DNA of 64,000 bases, from assembly GCA_019925795.1 (NCBI GenBank), contig CM034313.1, forward strand, positions 28,139,710-28,203,709, in the 5' to 3' direction. This stretch comes from Dendrobium chrysotoxum. Its lineage: Eukaryota > Streptophyta > Magnoliopsida > Asparagales > Orchidaceae. The translations under genes and the position numbers were made by a program. Every line of letters begins with the position of its first letter. Position 1 is the first letter of the stretch. This document shows, one piece after another, positions 24,861 to 36,760 of this stretch. The notes below the pieces were generated by a model. The model did not search any database. It saw only the letters and a list, made by a program, of their open reading frames with translations, and was not told the DNA's origin.

Positions 24861-24921
24861 ATGTTGAGACATTGTATTCAATGCAACTCTAATTGAATGA
24901 TATTTTATAGAAGGTGTTACT

Positions 24922-27900
24922 TGAAAGTTCATGTAGGTTGTTAGACCGTATAGAACTATCCCAAGGCTAACCAAGAGGGGGGTGAATTGGTTATTCTAAA
25001 AATTTCTTGAATTTTGGAAATGTTTTTAATTCTTTGAGAAAATTAAATCACTGATCTTAAAATATGCAATTGTTTGGATATGATTATCATAAATGATTTT
25101 TTAACCACAAAACATTAAAGTGCAAAAAATAAAAATATAGAAAAAAATTTAAAGAGAATAGAAAAACACCAAATTTTAAAGTGGTTTGGTCCAACTAGAC
25201 CAACGTCCACTCCCTGAAGACTCCTTCTTCAAGTATTGCACTAAACACAAGTGATTCTCCTTTTTCCCCCACAGCAATGCAGAGAAGCCTTTACAAACTC
25301 TCTTCCACCAACACAATGCGATAGAGAACTGTTGTCCTTTTTCACCCTCCTAGTGAAGGCCGAGAACCGTCATCCTTTTTTACCCTCCTAGTGAAGATAG
25401 AGAACCGTCATCCTTTTTCACCATCCTGATGAAGACAGAGAACCCTCATCCTTTTTTACTCTCCCTGTGAAGACAGTCTTGATCCAATGTTGAAGATCTT
25501 CTCCCAAGAGCCTTCAAAGAAGTCGAGCAAAAACTTGAAGAAGAAGACAAAAGAGAGTCTTACTTTAGGCGACCTTGTGAATCCCTCACACTTGTTGCAA
25601 ATACAATTTTGATGATGACAAACATGGTTCTATTGTGTTTTGCTTAGCTAACCCGTTTCAGGCACAAAAGATCACGAGCCACTCAAGCCAACTCAAGATC
25701 GGGTCCAAGTGTGTCCAATGTACTGTTTTTCTTTTTCTTGAGTCAATCGTAATGTAACTGATCCCCCAGCTAAGTAACCTTGCACACACACACTCAGGGG
25801 GAGAGCTTGAGTGAATTAGAGTTTCTATTCATTTTTTATTCAGATCATCCTGGATGATATTCACATCGTCCTAGACGATCAGGAAAAAACAGAAACCCTA
25901 ATTAGGGTGACTAAGTTAAGAGGGTCTGATTAAGCAGATCGTCTTGGACAATCTTTGGATCGTATGGGACGATATGCTCAAATCAGAAATTCTTAGCTGC
26001 CAAATCAAGTTAGGCAAGTTTTTATTTTAAGTTATTTGGTCTGATCATCCCGGACGATACGTGTATCGTCCTGGACGATTCAGTACAATCATGCCTAATT
26101 TAATCTGGTAATTGTAGAAAGCAATTTATTTTTGATTGATATGATCATATCGTCCTAGACGATCGCAGGATCATCCTGGATGATCGCAGGATCGTCCCGG
26201 ACGATCAAGATCGTCTAGTGCATTTCAGCTGTACGTCCAGAACTATGTACAGGACAATTTGGGCACTTTTTGAACTAATCGTACAGGACGATACCCGTAT
26301 CTTCCTGGATAATACCCGTATCATCCTGGACGATCAAGTCATTTTTTGGTCGTCCAGCACAAGTTTCTCTAGACGACCCGAACTATCTTCTGGACAATAT
26401 TCCTCGATTTGCACTAATCGTCCGGAATGATCGCAGGATCGTACGGGATGATATGAACAATTTTTTCTACTGATCGTCCAGAAGAGCCAGATCGTCCAGG
26501 CTGAAACAGTTGATTTTGAACTGATCATACAGGACGATCTATCGATCGTCCTGCACGATCTTGGCCGACCAGTTGAGATTTAGGGCAAATTTTAAGCCCT
26601 CCTATAAAAGAACTTTTTCTTGAAATAAGAAAAATCTTTTGCCACCTTCCTTTCCAGAGAAACCCTAGAGAGAGAGAGAGAGAGTTTGGGAGAGAGAGAG
26701 AGGATCTTGTGAGGGGGAGTTAGTGAGAGATTCACTAAGGTTGCTCCAAGCACGGATCAGAGTCATCTTCTCCGCTCGTCGTCTTTCGTCTAGTTGGTGT
26801 TCGTCATGGGAGGATCGTTCGCAAGAAGATTCGGGGTTCTCTGCCCGCTTCAGGTCGAAGCAAAAGGAGTTCGAAGGTTCTCTGCCTGCTTCAAGAGGAA
26901 GTAAAAGGAGGTCGGGTTCTCTGCCCCACTGTGTGGTGAAAAAGAGGTCTTGTACAGGCTTCTCCGCCTTGCTGTGAGAGCAAAATGAGAGACACTTTTT
27001 GTTTAGTGCAATACCCGGAGGGGAGGCTCCAGGGAGTGTACGTAGGTCAAGTTGACCTAACCACTATAAAATCTGGTTTGCTTTTCTGATTCAGTTCTGC
27101 ACTTTACTTTTTGATATTAACTGCGTGGGTGAATATATTAGATTGATCTTTTCGTTCTTGTTTAATTGTTTCTGCTGCTAAGTATCGAAAAGATTTTTCA
27201 TTTTTGTCGTGAAAATTTTAAATAACCAATTCACCCCCCCCCTCTTGGTTAGCCTCGGGACTAGTTCACTAGGGCTTAACATCCTTATCGAACTTTCAAC
27301 ACTTTCCTTTCCCAAGATCTCTCACTCTTCACTCACACAAGTTCTTCCAAACACACTCTCATTGGTCACTCTCGAAAGAAGTTTACAGCAAAAGATTCTT
27401 CCAGTTAGTTTTTAGGATCTAATATATAGGAAATCCAAGAAAAACTATCCAAAAACTAAAATTTGTAAGAGATCCATTCTACGATCATATGGTACTATTG
27501 TAGATAATAATGTATGAATAGTTGAAGAAATACGATCTTTATCTAGTATGAATTAGAATGAACGTTATTTCATACACTATCAGTCGTCTGTATGAATGGA
27601 CATCATACTGTACGAACAGTTCAAAGCTGGACGTGTTCATTTGGTATGATCTAGTATGAATCTATTTCATACACTACCAATCATTTATACGAATACAGAT
27701 TGTATTGTATAAACAGTTCAAAATTGGACGTATTTATTTGGTACGATCTATTATGAACCCTATTTCATAAACTGTCAGTTGTCTGTATGAATACATATCA
27801 TAATGTATGAATAGTTGAAAAGTTTAAGCCATGAATTGATTAACTGCACCATGGGGAAAACACTATGTCAAATAATACACTATGATTGGAGATCATATAG

Positions 27901-28224
27901 TATGATTAGATTTGAAAATTGAAGTTTTCTCTCTCTCTCCCTCTGTGTGTGTGCACAGTTACCCAATTACAATCACATTCTTTTAGACTCAAGAAAATAA
28001 AAAATCAAGATTTATAGACTCTATTACATGGCATCCTATTCTAACTTTTCTTAAAGTCTTCATCTATCTGGGGTAGTGTATGATTTCCCTGAAATATTAG
28101 TACACACGAAAACAAACAAAGAGTCCATGATATGCTAAGAGAAACATTAAAATTATTAACATAATAATTAGTTTTTGTTGTCATCAAAAATCATAAGCTC
28201 AATCTTGATTACTGAGTTACAACA
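24922..28224 (-). repeat. 3' LTR of Sirevirus M (split by a solo LTR)
   Basis: Plus-strand borders are TGAAAGTT (24922) and TTACAACA (28224), i.e. TGTTGTAA...AACTTTCA on the minus strand. It consists of 24922-25592 and 27304-28224 around the inserted LTR, about 1592 bp in total, and matches 46214-47746 by eye along its length. The part 27475-27910 holds palindrome words such as CATACTGTACGAACAG; 25195-25470 holds tandem repeats of the CACCCTCCTAGTGAAGG type. Confidence 0.85.
25593..27298 (+). repeat. Solo LTR with perfect target duplication
   Basis: TGTTGCAAAT...AACTTTCA, 1706 bp, flanked by ACACT at 25588-25592 and 27299-27303. No primer site or internal sequence follows. It is of the same family as LTRs A and E: palindromes ATCGTCCTGGACGAT at 25845-26570, TATA box at 26603, three 39-bp tandem units at 26835-26955. 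Its presence shows LTR-LTR recombination removed the body of an element that had inserted in M. Confidence 0.93.
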
Positions 28225-29595
28225 ACCTCCCCATTTTTTATGATGGCAAAATAATTATTATTTGAACTACTGATTAACATTCTTTTCTCCTAAGCTCCCC
28301 CTCAATGAGTGACAAAATAAAAATCATGGGAAAAAGAATTTCATTTTACAAGAAATTTTATCTTACAACTCAAAACACAAACACAAGACCAAAGACTGAA
28401 AGACCCAAAACAAATCATTCAAAAGAAACACCAGACTTTCAAAGCAACACAAACTTTCATAACATCACAACACAAAATATCACAAAAGAACAGAAGACAA
28501 CAAGACAAACTGCACACAACATCAAACAATCACTAGATACCTCCCCATTTTGACATCAACAAAAAGAAAATTCCCTAAAAATATAAGATGCTATGAACTA
28601 ATCTGAAAGTAGATAAAGAAGAGAATTTTAAACATTTTCAATCAATAATATTAAATTTATGATGTGGAAAAAAATTCATAGTTTAAATCAAAGAATAACT
28701 AAGATAAGAATGGTTAATCAGGATCATTATTCATTTTAGAAAGCATAAATATCAAATAGAATAAATAATGCAAAAATTAATAGAGTACAAAATCAATTAG
28801 TTTCAAATTCATGAGTTGAAGTTATTATTAAGTGGATGGGTTTTTCTAAGAGTTAGAGATATAGACGAAAGAACTAGATGTACTGTGGGCTCATTTTATG
28901 CCTCTTTCTAAATTTGTCGATCATTGTACATCTTTTGATTTTGAATTTTATTTAGCAATCATTGCACCTTTTCAGATTGGGCTCATTTTATTCCTCTGTT
29001 CAATTTTTGCACACCTTTGCATTATTTGATATTTTGTTCTTTCCACAACCTAAATCAGCAATTCTTAGCTTGGTTGATTATCTTCTTAAAGAAAGATTAA
29101 ACTTGAAAGTAAAAACCCAATACGTAATAATAAAAGCAACATAATGAATAAGAAAATAAAAGACAATAATAAATATTTTTGCAACAATAATAACTATAAG
29201 ATATATATCTTTTAGAACACCAAAGATGATCTCCTTACCAAAGCCTAATTATAATTTGATTTAACGGTTGAGAGAAACCAAAATTTGATAAAGGAAATAA
29301 TATTGTAATGCAAAAACTTTAAAATTTTCAGTCTTTAGATCAACATTTGTAAATTAGTCGATAAACACAATTTCAGAGAATTAAGAACTTAATAAGACAA
29401 TCATGTCATTTACTTCAATTTTTTTTAATAAGCACATAACATAGATTTAAATAAAAAGCAACTATAACTGATCCAAAACATCTAAATCAACTGATTCAAA
29501 AATAATAAAATTAATTGATCCAAAATAGAAACAATTAAATGCAACATCATAAATAAAAACTAAAAATATTAAAAGATATAATAATAACAAACAAT
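28225..29595 (-). other. 3' non-coding part of M with two polypurine tracts
   Basis: On the minus strand a tract reading GATGTCAAAATGGGGAG lies at 28557-28541 and a second, AAAAAATGGGGAGGT, at 28239-28225 abuts the LTR. Between 28880 and 29030 are two copies of a ~45-bp module ending AGAGG(C/A)ATAAAATGAGCCC on the minus strand, which also occurs in element N at 38968-39112. No supported ORF. Confidence 0.65.
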
Positions 29596-29599
29596 ATAA

Positions 29600-30698
29600 T
29601 ACTCTGGGGGATCCTGATCAAGAGGAGGCTGTGGAGGACTAAACATGGAAAAGAAGCTGTTGAAAGTAGCTACTTGAGTATTCAATGAGTCAAATTATCC
29701 TCTAACCCAGCCCATATCCTCATTATATTTGAAGTCGTGTTGGTCCAGATGATTCTCAATATGATCAAAGCATTGATCAAAATGAATCTCGAGGTGATCA
29801 AATCTTTGAACCATTTCTTGATAGAAATTATGCTTAGGTCCAGGAGCAGGAGCAGGTGTAGGTCCTCCTTCTTCATCAAATTCTTCTCCCTCACCCTCTT
29901 AGTCCTGGTGGAAAAGAGTACAAAAAAAAGCATCCATAAAATAGCAAGGCATATTATTAGGAGGATCGGGATGGATGAGATTATACTTCTTTTCAAGGAT
30001 ATAGGAAATCAGGTAACTTAAACCCACATTCTTCTTTCTTCTTGTAGAAGGAAGTCTAATGTTAGTAAGGCTATTGATATAGTCCAAAATTAATTGGGCT
30101 TCATCAATTGGAGTGTTGATTATGATGTAGTAGGTTATAATTGAGAGTAAAAGAGTTATATTTATTCGGTCACCAGCTTTAAGAATAACAGAAGTTCTTA
30201 AAATATGATGGATGATCCTTGCATTTTGATTTAAGGTATGAATAAGGGGTAAATGGTTGATTGAAGGTATACCCCTAAGAGTTTGGTTTATAGGGGACAA
30301 ATCAAAATTATTTCTAGTAATCAAGGAATGGGTTTTAACTCCTTCAGTTCTAAGGTGTAAAAAAGTGCCTAAATTATCCTTGGTGATCTATACTCTTTGG
30401 TGAAAAATATAAGAGGACATTATGGTGATATTTTCTCTCATTCTGAGATTGGCCAGAAAGTAGTAAAAGGTATTAGAATGGAATGCATAGCTTAAGGTGA
30501 GAATGAAAGAAAATTGAGTAGAATTGAATAGAGGCATTATAGAAAAATTAATGTCTTCTTGAATAAGAAGATGAGATGGAGTGAAAAATGGTCATAGGCT
30601 TCTTCATTTTCTCTCAAGAGAAAATTATCATCTAGTGGATGAGAATGAGATGAAGAGCCTTTGGAATGTCAAGCCCATTTGCTACAGCTGCTTGCCAT
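29600..30698 (-). pseudogene. Additional ORF of Sirevirus M
   Basis: The ATG at 30698-30696 opens MASSCSKWA then a TGA. The reading resumes through a 141-codon open stretch (30324-29899), with words such as KAGDRI that match IPKAGDRIHIT in element N. The C-terminal part shows GEEFDEE (acidic), HFDQCFDHIE (helix) and PPQPPLDQDPP (proline-rich), matching N 40900-41210 and A 170-505. Function unknown; related proteins are plant transposon-associated proteins of no known activity. A TATA-like box sits ~70 bp upstream (30775-30767). Confidence 0.7.
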
Positions 30699-30766
30699 TT
30701 CAGAAAGACTGAACACAAGATTTGAAACTGGAAAGGATTGTGAAGAATATCAAAGGAAGACATCCA

Positions 30767-31110
30767 ATTTATAGAAAAAGGAAAATTTCATATAGTATGA
30801 GTTGAGTTTGTAAGTATGATTTAGGAATTCATAGCATACGAACATGGGTTCGTACATACGAATGAAAATGGTCAATAGTAGTTATTTCAGCGAAACGTCT
30901 TTTCATAAAGTTGGCTTTATGATGCATTGTTTTATACGATCTTTGACCAACCAGATTGTACAGACGATTAGGTGTTCATTTGGGATGATTAGTTAATAAT
31001 GATTGTACCTACCAGTTAGGTTCGTCCTCATGTAAATCAACAACTGGATCATATAGAGGAATAGGTGTTCATATAGTACAAAAGTGGTTCGTATTGTACG
31101 AATTGAAGAT
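30767..31110 (-). promoter_or_regulatory. Possible internal promoter before the additional ORF of M
   Basis: On the minus strand CTATAAATT (30775-30767) precedes the ATG at 30698 by about 70 bp. Upstream, at 30835-31105, palindromic words such as TTCGTATTGTACGAA and GTTCGTACATACGAA repeat the type found in the M LTR (e.g. 27604, 47329). Same arrangement as N 39615-40088. Promoter activity is inferred from layout only. Confidence 0.5.
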
Positions 31111-31369
31111 GAACTTTAGATTTGCACATAATAATCAACATTCTTTTTCAAAAATAAATCAAACAAGATCCATAAGACACAAAAATGAAAACAAAAATAA
31201 TACAAAAGAGAAAAATAAACCAAAATAGAGAAAAAGAAAAATCAAACAAAGACAAATCACAAACAAAGATAAAAAATACAAACATTAACAAAAAGAAATA
31301 CACCACAAAATGTAATTTGCAGAATTTACAATTGTCAAGCATGAATATCAATAACATCCAATCTGCTTC

Positions 31370-31596
31370 TTAATGTACTAAAAATTCAAAAGCCAATGGT
31401 TTTGGGAAAATGTCTGCAAGTTGATTTTCAATAGACACATGATTTAATTCAATATCTCCCTTAGTGACATAGTCTCTAATGAAGTGATGCCTTATGTCTA
31501 TATGCTCGGTCCTAGTGTATTAGATTAGATTTTTAAGATATAAATGACACTTGTATTATCCCAGAAAATGGGAATAGTACCAATTGAAAAAATTAA
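31370..31596 (-). pseudogene. RNase H C-terminal part of Sirevirus M
   Basis: The minus strand gives IPIFWDNTSVIYI, EHIDIRHHFIRDYV and ENQLADIFPKPLAF, the copia RNase H C-terminus (DNTSAI...HIDI.HHFIRD...LADIFTKPL). The other half is at 43228-43480. If element N and one 5-mer are taken away, the codon count between the conserved LKQ and DNT blocks equals that of element N exactly. Confidence 0.85.
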
Positions 31597-33389
31597 TGTT
31601 ACAAATCTGGATTCAAGAATTATAATTTTGATGATAGCAAGCATTTCTATTTATATTTGAGTGTTTAACCTTTCAGGTTCATAAGATCAATTGCAATTCA
31701 AGCCTGCTCAAAATCAAGTCAGCCTGTATGTGTTTTAGGTTCAATATAACTTTTTCACCTTTCTTGATTCAAGTGTAATGTAATGAATCCCCAAGCTAAG
31801 TAACCTTGCACACACACACTCAAGGAGAGAGTTTTAGTGTGTTAGAGTTTCTGTTCATATTTTATTCAGATAGTCCTGGACGATATACATATCATCTCAG
31901 ATAATCCATTGAAAACAAAACTCTAATTAGGGCGACCATGTTAAGTCGATCTGATTAAGTAGATCATCCTGGATGATACACCCATCGTACAGGATGACAT
32001 GTTCAAATCAAAAATTCCCAGCCGCCAGACCAAGTTAGGCAAGTTTTTATTTTATCTTTTTGATCTGATCATCCTGGATGATATGTGTATCATCCTAGAT
32101 AATTCATAATAATCATCCCTAAATTAGTCATGTGATTAAGGAAAATAATTAAGGTTTGATTGATTCGATCATATCATCCTGAATGATCGTAAGATCATCC
32201 TGGATGATCAATTAAAAATTCGAACCGACTAGTGCTTTTCACCTAGACGACCCGAACAGTGTGCTGGATGATATTCCCATTGTGAAGTAATCACATAAGA
32301 TGATATCAATATCATCCTGGATGACCAAGTCATTTTGAAATTGTCCAGCATGGTTGACTTATATGACATGAATAGTGTGCCGGATGATTTTGAACAATTT
32401 TGAACTAATTGTACAGGATGATCTATATATCATCCTAGACAATCAAGTCATTTTCATTTGATCCTCTAGGATTTTGTCCTGAATGTCCTGAACTATCTTC
32501 TGGATAATACTCTTGATTTGAACAAAATCATCTAGGAAAATAACAGAATCATCCCAGATGATCTGATCAAACTTTGTCTTCTAATCGTCTAGAGGAACTA
32601 GATCATCCAGGCTGATATTTGTGATTTTGTACTGATTATACAGGATGATCTAGATAATCTTTGATGGCAAGTTGAAATTTAGGGCAATTTTTGAGCCTTT
32701 GTATTTAAGATCTCTTGTCATCTATCATTGAGATCTTTTACCACTTTCCTTACCTGAGAGAGCCTTGAGAGAGAGAGAGAGAGAGAGAGTTTGGGGGAGA
32801 GAGAGGATCTTATGAGGGAGAGTTTGTGAGGTGCTCATAAAAGTTGCTCCAAGCAAGGATATGAGTCATCTTCTCCGGTCGTCGTCCCTTATCCTTTTGG
32901 TGTCTCTATGGAAAGTTCAGCTGAAAGAAGAATAAGGTTCTCTGCCAACTTTAGAAGGAAGTGAAAGGAGGTAAGGTTCTCTGCATACTTCAAGAGGAAG
33001 CAAAAGGAGTTTTGGTTCTCTGCCTCACCGGGTTGGTGAAAAGGAGTTCTATAAAGGCTTCTCCACCTTGTTGTGGGAGCAGAAGAAGAGTCAATGTATT
33101 TTAGTGCAATACCTAAAGGGGAGGCTCTAGGGAGTGGACGTAGATCAAGTTAATTGAACCACCATAAAATTTAGTATATTCTTTCTGATTATTTTTTGCA
33201 CTTTATTTTACTGCAATTAACTACTTTGGGTGAAATCTGTGTTTGATCTGTGCTACTGCATTTGGTTTAAAACATTCAAAAGATTTTCAAAATTATTTAT
33301 ACTCACAAATTTTTAAACTACCAATTCGCCCCCCTCTTGGTTAGCCTCAGGCTAGTTCATAAGGGCTTAACATCCCTAACAAACTTTCA
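31597..33389 (+). repeat. 5' LTR of Sirevirus N
   Basis: TGTTACAAAT...AACTTTCA, 1793 bp. Palindromes of the decayed form ATCATCCTGGATGAT fill 31870-32660; TATA-like TATTTAAG at 32702; GA run at 32768-32788; tandem units at 32937-33045; AATTCGCCCCCCTCTTGG at 33324. Paired with 41444-43227. Confidence 0.92.
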
Positions 33390-33391
33390 AG

Positions 33392-33403
33392 TGGCATCAG
33401 AGC
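33392..33403 (+). other. Primer binding site, Sirevirus N
   Basis: TGGCATCAGAGC begins two bases after the LTR. It differs by one base from TGGTATCAGAGC, the complement of the 3' end of plant initiator Met tRNA. Minus-strand DNA synthesis would start here. Confidence 0.85.
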
Positions 33404-33447
33404 GGGATTCATAAAATCAAGTTTTGAAAAACTTTTGAATTTGATCC

Positions 33448-34863
33448 ATGGCTAACATTGGTAATAGAAACACAATAGAAGGTTATTCCATTACTTGTGC
33501 ACCTTTTTTTGATAACATACTATTTAATTTTTGGAAAACTCGCATGTCCATATTTTTACAATCTATAGATTATCGTATGTGGATGCTTGTTAAAAATAAA
33601 TACTCTGCACCATTTAGAATTGTTGATGGCATCAAAACTGAATTTTCTTTTACTGAATGGTCATGTGATGATCATGACTTATTACAATTGAATGCAAAAT
33701 GCTTGAACTATTTTTTCTGTACTTTAAAATTTGAGGATTACATGCGTGTCTCTACATGCACAACTGGTAAAGAAAATTGGGATAGATTGTGAATCACTTA
33801 TGAAGGCATATCTAAAGTTAAATAGTCTAGGTTGAATATCCTGCTTCATGACTATGAACTCTTTCACATGAAACCTAGTGAGTCCATATCTGAAATGTAT
33901 ACTATGTTCACTCAAATTTTTACCTCCATGCATGTCTTAGGAAGAGAGCTTACTAATTATGAGAAAGTTAACAAGATTTTGAGATATTTGCCTTCTTCTT
34001 ATGATGCCAAGATAATTGTGATCACTGAATCTAAGGATTTGAAAGCTTATTCTATTGATAACTTACTTAGATCACTCATTGCTTACGAGCAAGGAGTGAA
34101 CCAAAGACAGCTTGATACAGGAGAGAAAGAGAGAGAGAAAACTATGGCGTTGAAGACTAACGATACAAAGACTGATTCTTTTGGGCCTGAAAGTGATGAT
34201 ACTGCCTTAATCACTAGGAAACTCAAAAGCTTTCTAAGGAAGAAATATTAGAACTATCAGAAATGGAATAAAGGTAAGTCGAGCAAAAATTCTAAAGGTT
34301 CTTCTGATACTGTTTATTTTGAATGCAGGAAGCCAGGACATATAAAAGCTGATCATCTTACACTTAAGGCTCACCCAAGCAAGGAGAAGGGTGAGGAGAA
34401 ACCCAAGTTTCGAATGGATAAGAAGCAGATTCAAAAGGCATTCTAGGCAGATTCTGCATCTAACTCCTCTGAGACTGAAGCTGAAGAGGAGACTATAAAC
34501 TTGTGTTTGATGGCTGATAATCATCCTAGTCAGTCTGAATAAGAAGAGGTATGTGATCTAACCTTCAATCAATTATTTGATATTTCTAAGAAAATTCATT
34601 CATTATATAGGAAACTTAAGAAAACTCATGCTAGCTTAAAATTGGAATTCTTGAACCTGCAAAAAGAGCATAAAGTGTTGCAAAAGGATCATTCTATACT
34701 TGATAGCAATCACATATCATTACTTGATGAATTTGATGAGTTAAATAAAAAACATTCTAAATTGATTGTTGAGCATGATTCATTGAAAGCATCGCATGTT
34801 GATTTAGACAGAACTTTTAAAGAACTAGACACCATGGCATGTGATTTAGATAGTAGCGAGTAA
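33448..34863 (+). pseudogene. Gag of Sirevirus N
   Basis: MANIGNRNTIEGYSIT opens the typical copia capsid-like region (WKTRMSIFLQSIDYRMW, KCLNYFFCTL, SRLNILLHDYELF, ALGREL-like, LIAYEQGVNQRQL). Stops lie at 33790, 33824, 34249, 34444 and 34541. The first zinc knuckle is ruined: it reads YFECRKPGHIKADH, where E has CFECRKPEHIKADC. The C-terminal half (34640-34860) is a long heptad-rich coil: LQKEHKVLQKDHSILDSNH. The start is chosen by homology to E. Confidence 0.85.
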
Positions 34864-34949
34864 ACATTAAATTTTGAAATTATAAGTCTTAAAATGGAAA
34901 ATGAATGTCTAAGTATAAAAATTAGTACATTTGAGAATAATAAATAACT

Positions 34950-35640
34950 CCTACATTTGTACAGTTTTACAAACCTCCATCACTTGAAGAATCTCATTCA
35001 AAATCATTAAAACATGTTTCATCCAAACCTAGGAAGAGGCACTATCACCCACGTAGATTAGTTAACCCTTTTCCTGGAATTAGATGTTTCTCTTATGGCA
35101 TGTTAGGACATATCTCCCACACCTGCACTGTTCACCATAGTACACATTCGGTGTGGAGGCCGAAATTATATGATTCACAGCATAGCATACATGCATTGCA
35201 TTCTTCTTTCCATAAGAAGGAACCTAAACTTATTTGGGTTCCTAAATCTAATATTTGATGATTTTGTAAGAGTGATCTCACACAAGACCTCGTGAGAGCA
35301 TGTGATACCTGGATAATGAATGCCTAAGACATATGACTGAAGATACAAATCAATTCATTTCGCTGGAGGCCAGGGCTGGAGGTAAGGTCACCCTTGGAGA
35401 CAACACCACCAGGAAAGTGGTGGGCAAAGGTATAATCAGAAACTCTAAGAACCTTTTGATTGAAAATGTTTTGCATGTAGATGGACTAAAACATAACCTG
35501 CTCAGCATCAGTCAACTTTGTGACAAAGGGTTTAGCATCAAGTTCCTGGCAAACACTTACATTATAAACTTAAATAATAACACTATTTTACAGGGCAAGA
35601 GGATCAACAATGTCTAAATACTTGATTTAAATAACATTGA
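34950..35640 (+). pseudogene. Second gag knuckle and protease region, Sirevirus N
   Basis: GIRCFSYGMLGHISHTC near 35080-35130 is a second CCHC knuckle with its second Cys changed to Tyr; B has CYSCGM at the same place. After EPKLIWVPKS comes TWIMNA (usually TWYLDSGCS, the protease active site, so the catalytic Asp is lost), then SLEARAGGKVTLGDNT, LHVDGLKHNLLSISQLCD and KGFSIKF, the standard copia protease C-terminus. Stops near 35260 and 35328. Confidence 0.8.
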
Positions 35641-36760
35641 ATTTGCTGCTTCATTTTGCTTAAAAACTACTACTGATGAGTCTTGGTTATGGCATAGGAG
35701 ATTATGTCATGTCAATATGAAAACCCTTAGAAGAGTCACCCAAAAGGACTTAGTTAGAGGTGTCCCCAAGCTTAAGTTTCCTAAGGGCCACCTATATGAT
35801 GCCTGTCAACTAGGGAAGCAAGTCCAATCCTCTTTCCATTCCATTAAGGACATCAGCACCTCTAGACCTTTAGAAGTCCTTCACATGGATCTCTTTGGAC
35901 CCATTAGCACTACCAGCTTAGGGGGAAAAGTCTATGGATTTGTGATTATTGATGATTACTCGAGTTTCACTTGGATTAGATTTCTGTCACATAAATCTGA
36001 GTTATTTGATGAATTTAAATCTTTTTCCACTTGGATTCAGAAGAAGTTAGGTTGTGAGATCTTGACCATCCATAGTGATCATGGTGGGGAGTTTAAAAAT
36101 GTGAAATTTGGAACCTTCTATGAGGAGCAAGAGATTAACCATAACTTTTCAGCTCTTAGGACCCCTCAGCAGAATAGGGTAGCTGAACAAAAGAAAAGGA
36201 CCTTAGTGGAAGCCGTTAGAGCCATGCTTGCTTAGTATTCACTTCCAAAATACTTTTGGGCAAAAGCAGTGAACACATCCTATTATTTGTTGAATAGGGT
36301 GAATGTTAGATCCAATCTGAATATGACACCCTATGACATCATTAAGGGTAGAACTCCAAACCTGTCCCACCTCCATGTCTTTGGTTGTAAGGTTTTCATT
36401 CTTAATAATGGGAAATCATCCTTAGAAAAATTTGACCCAAAATCTAATAAAGGAGTATTCTTAGGATATGCAAGTGTGGGGAAATCCTTTAGGGTGTTTA
36501 ACAAGAGGACATTGGTGGTGGAGCAGACTACCCATGTTGTGTTTGATGAATCTAATCCTAAGGAGTCTAGAGTTGAGGAAGAAGAAGAGGTAGGAGAGAT
36601 TATCCAAGGAGTTAAAAATATAAATCTAGAGGAAAGGGTAGAACCTCAAAACACTTTGCCTAGATATTTGAGATATTCTTTGAGTCATCCTAAAGAACTA
36701 ATCTTAGGAGACCCTTCTGAAGGTGTTAGAAGTAGGCATAGACTTAGGTAGGAAGTAAAC
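35641..36760 (+). pseudogene. Integrase of Sirevirus N
   Basis: WLWHRRLCHVNM and YDACQLGKQ form the zinc region (H, H, first Cys replaced by Tyr, last Cys kept). The core shows LHMDLFGPIS, FVIIDDYSSFTW, IHSDHGGEF and TPQQNRVAEQKKRTL, so Asp, Asp and Glu of the catalytic triad are all still present. After a TAG at 36233 (Gln in other copies) come ALNT-like NTSYYLLNRV, PNLSHLHVFGCKVFILNN, GVFLGYASVGKSFRVFN. 36600-36750 is the acidic connection to RT. Confidence 0.88.

Noticed and set aside
28305..28553. 82-codon Thr/Asn/Lys-rich ORF
   Set aside because: Low-complexity A/C-rich DNA antisense to the 3' non-coding part of M; contains the reversed polypurine tract.
29737..30021. 94-codon plus-strand ORF with an RSRSRCRS run
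   Set aside because: It is the antisense of the Pro/Ala/Gly-rich end of the additional ORF of M, which matches N and A on the minus strand.
31148..31373. Two overlapping ORFs, one Phe-rich and one Lys/Asn-rich
   Set aside because: They are opposite strands of an A-rich spacer between RNase H and the additional ORF of M; no homologue at the equivalent place in N.
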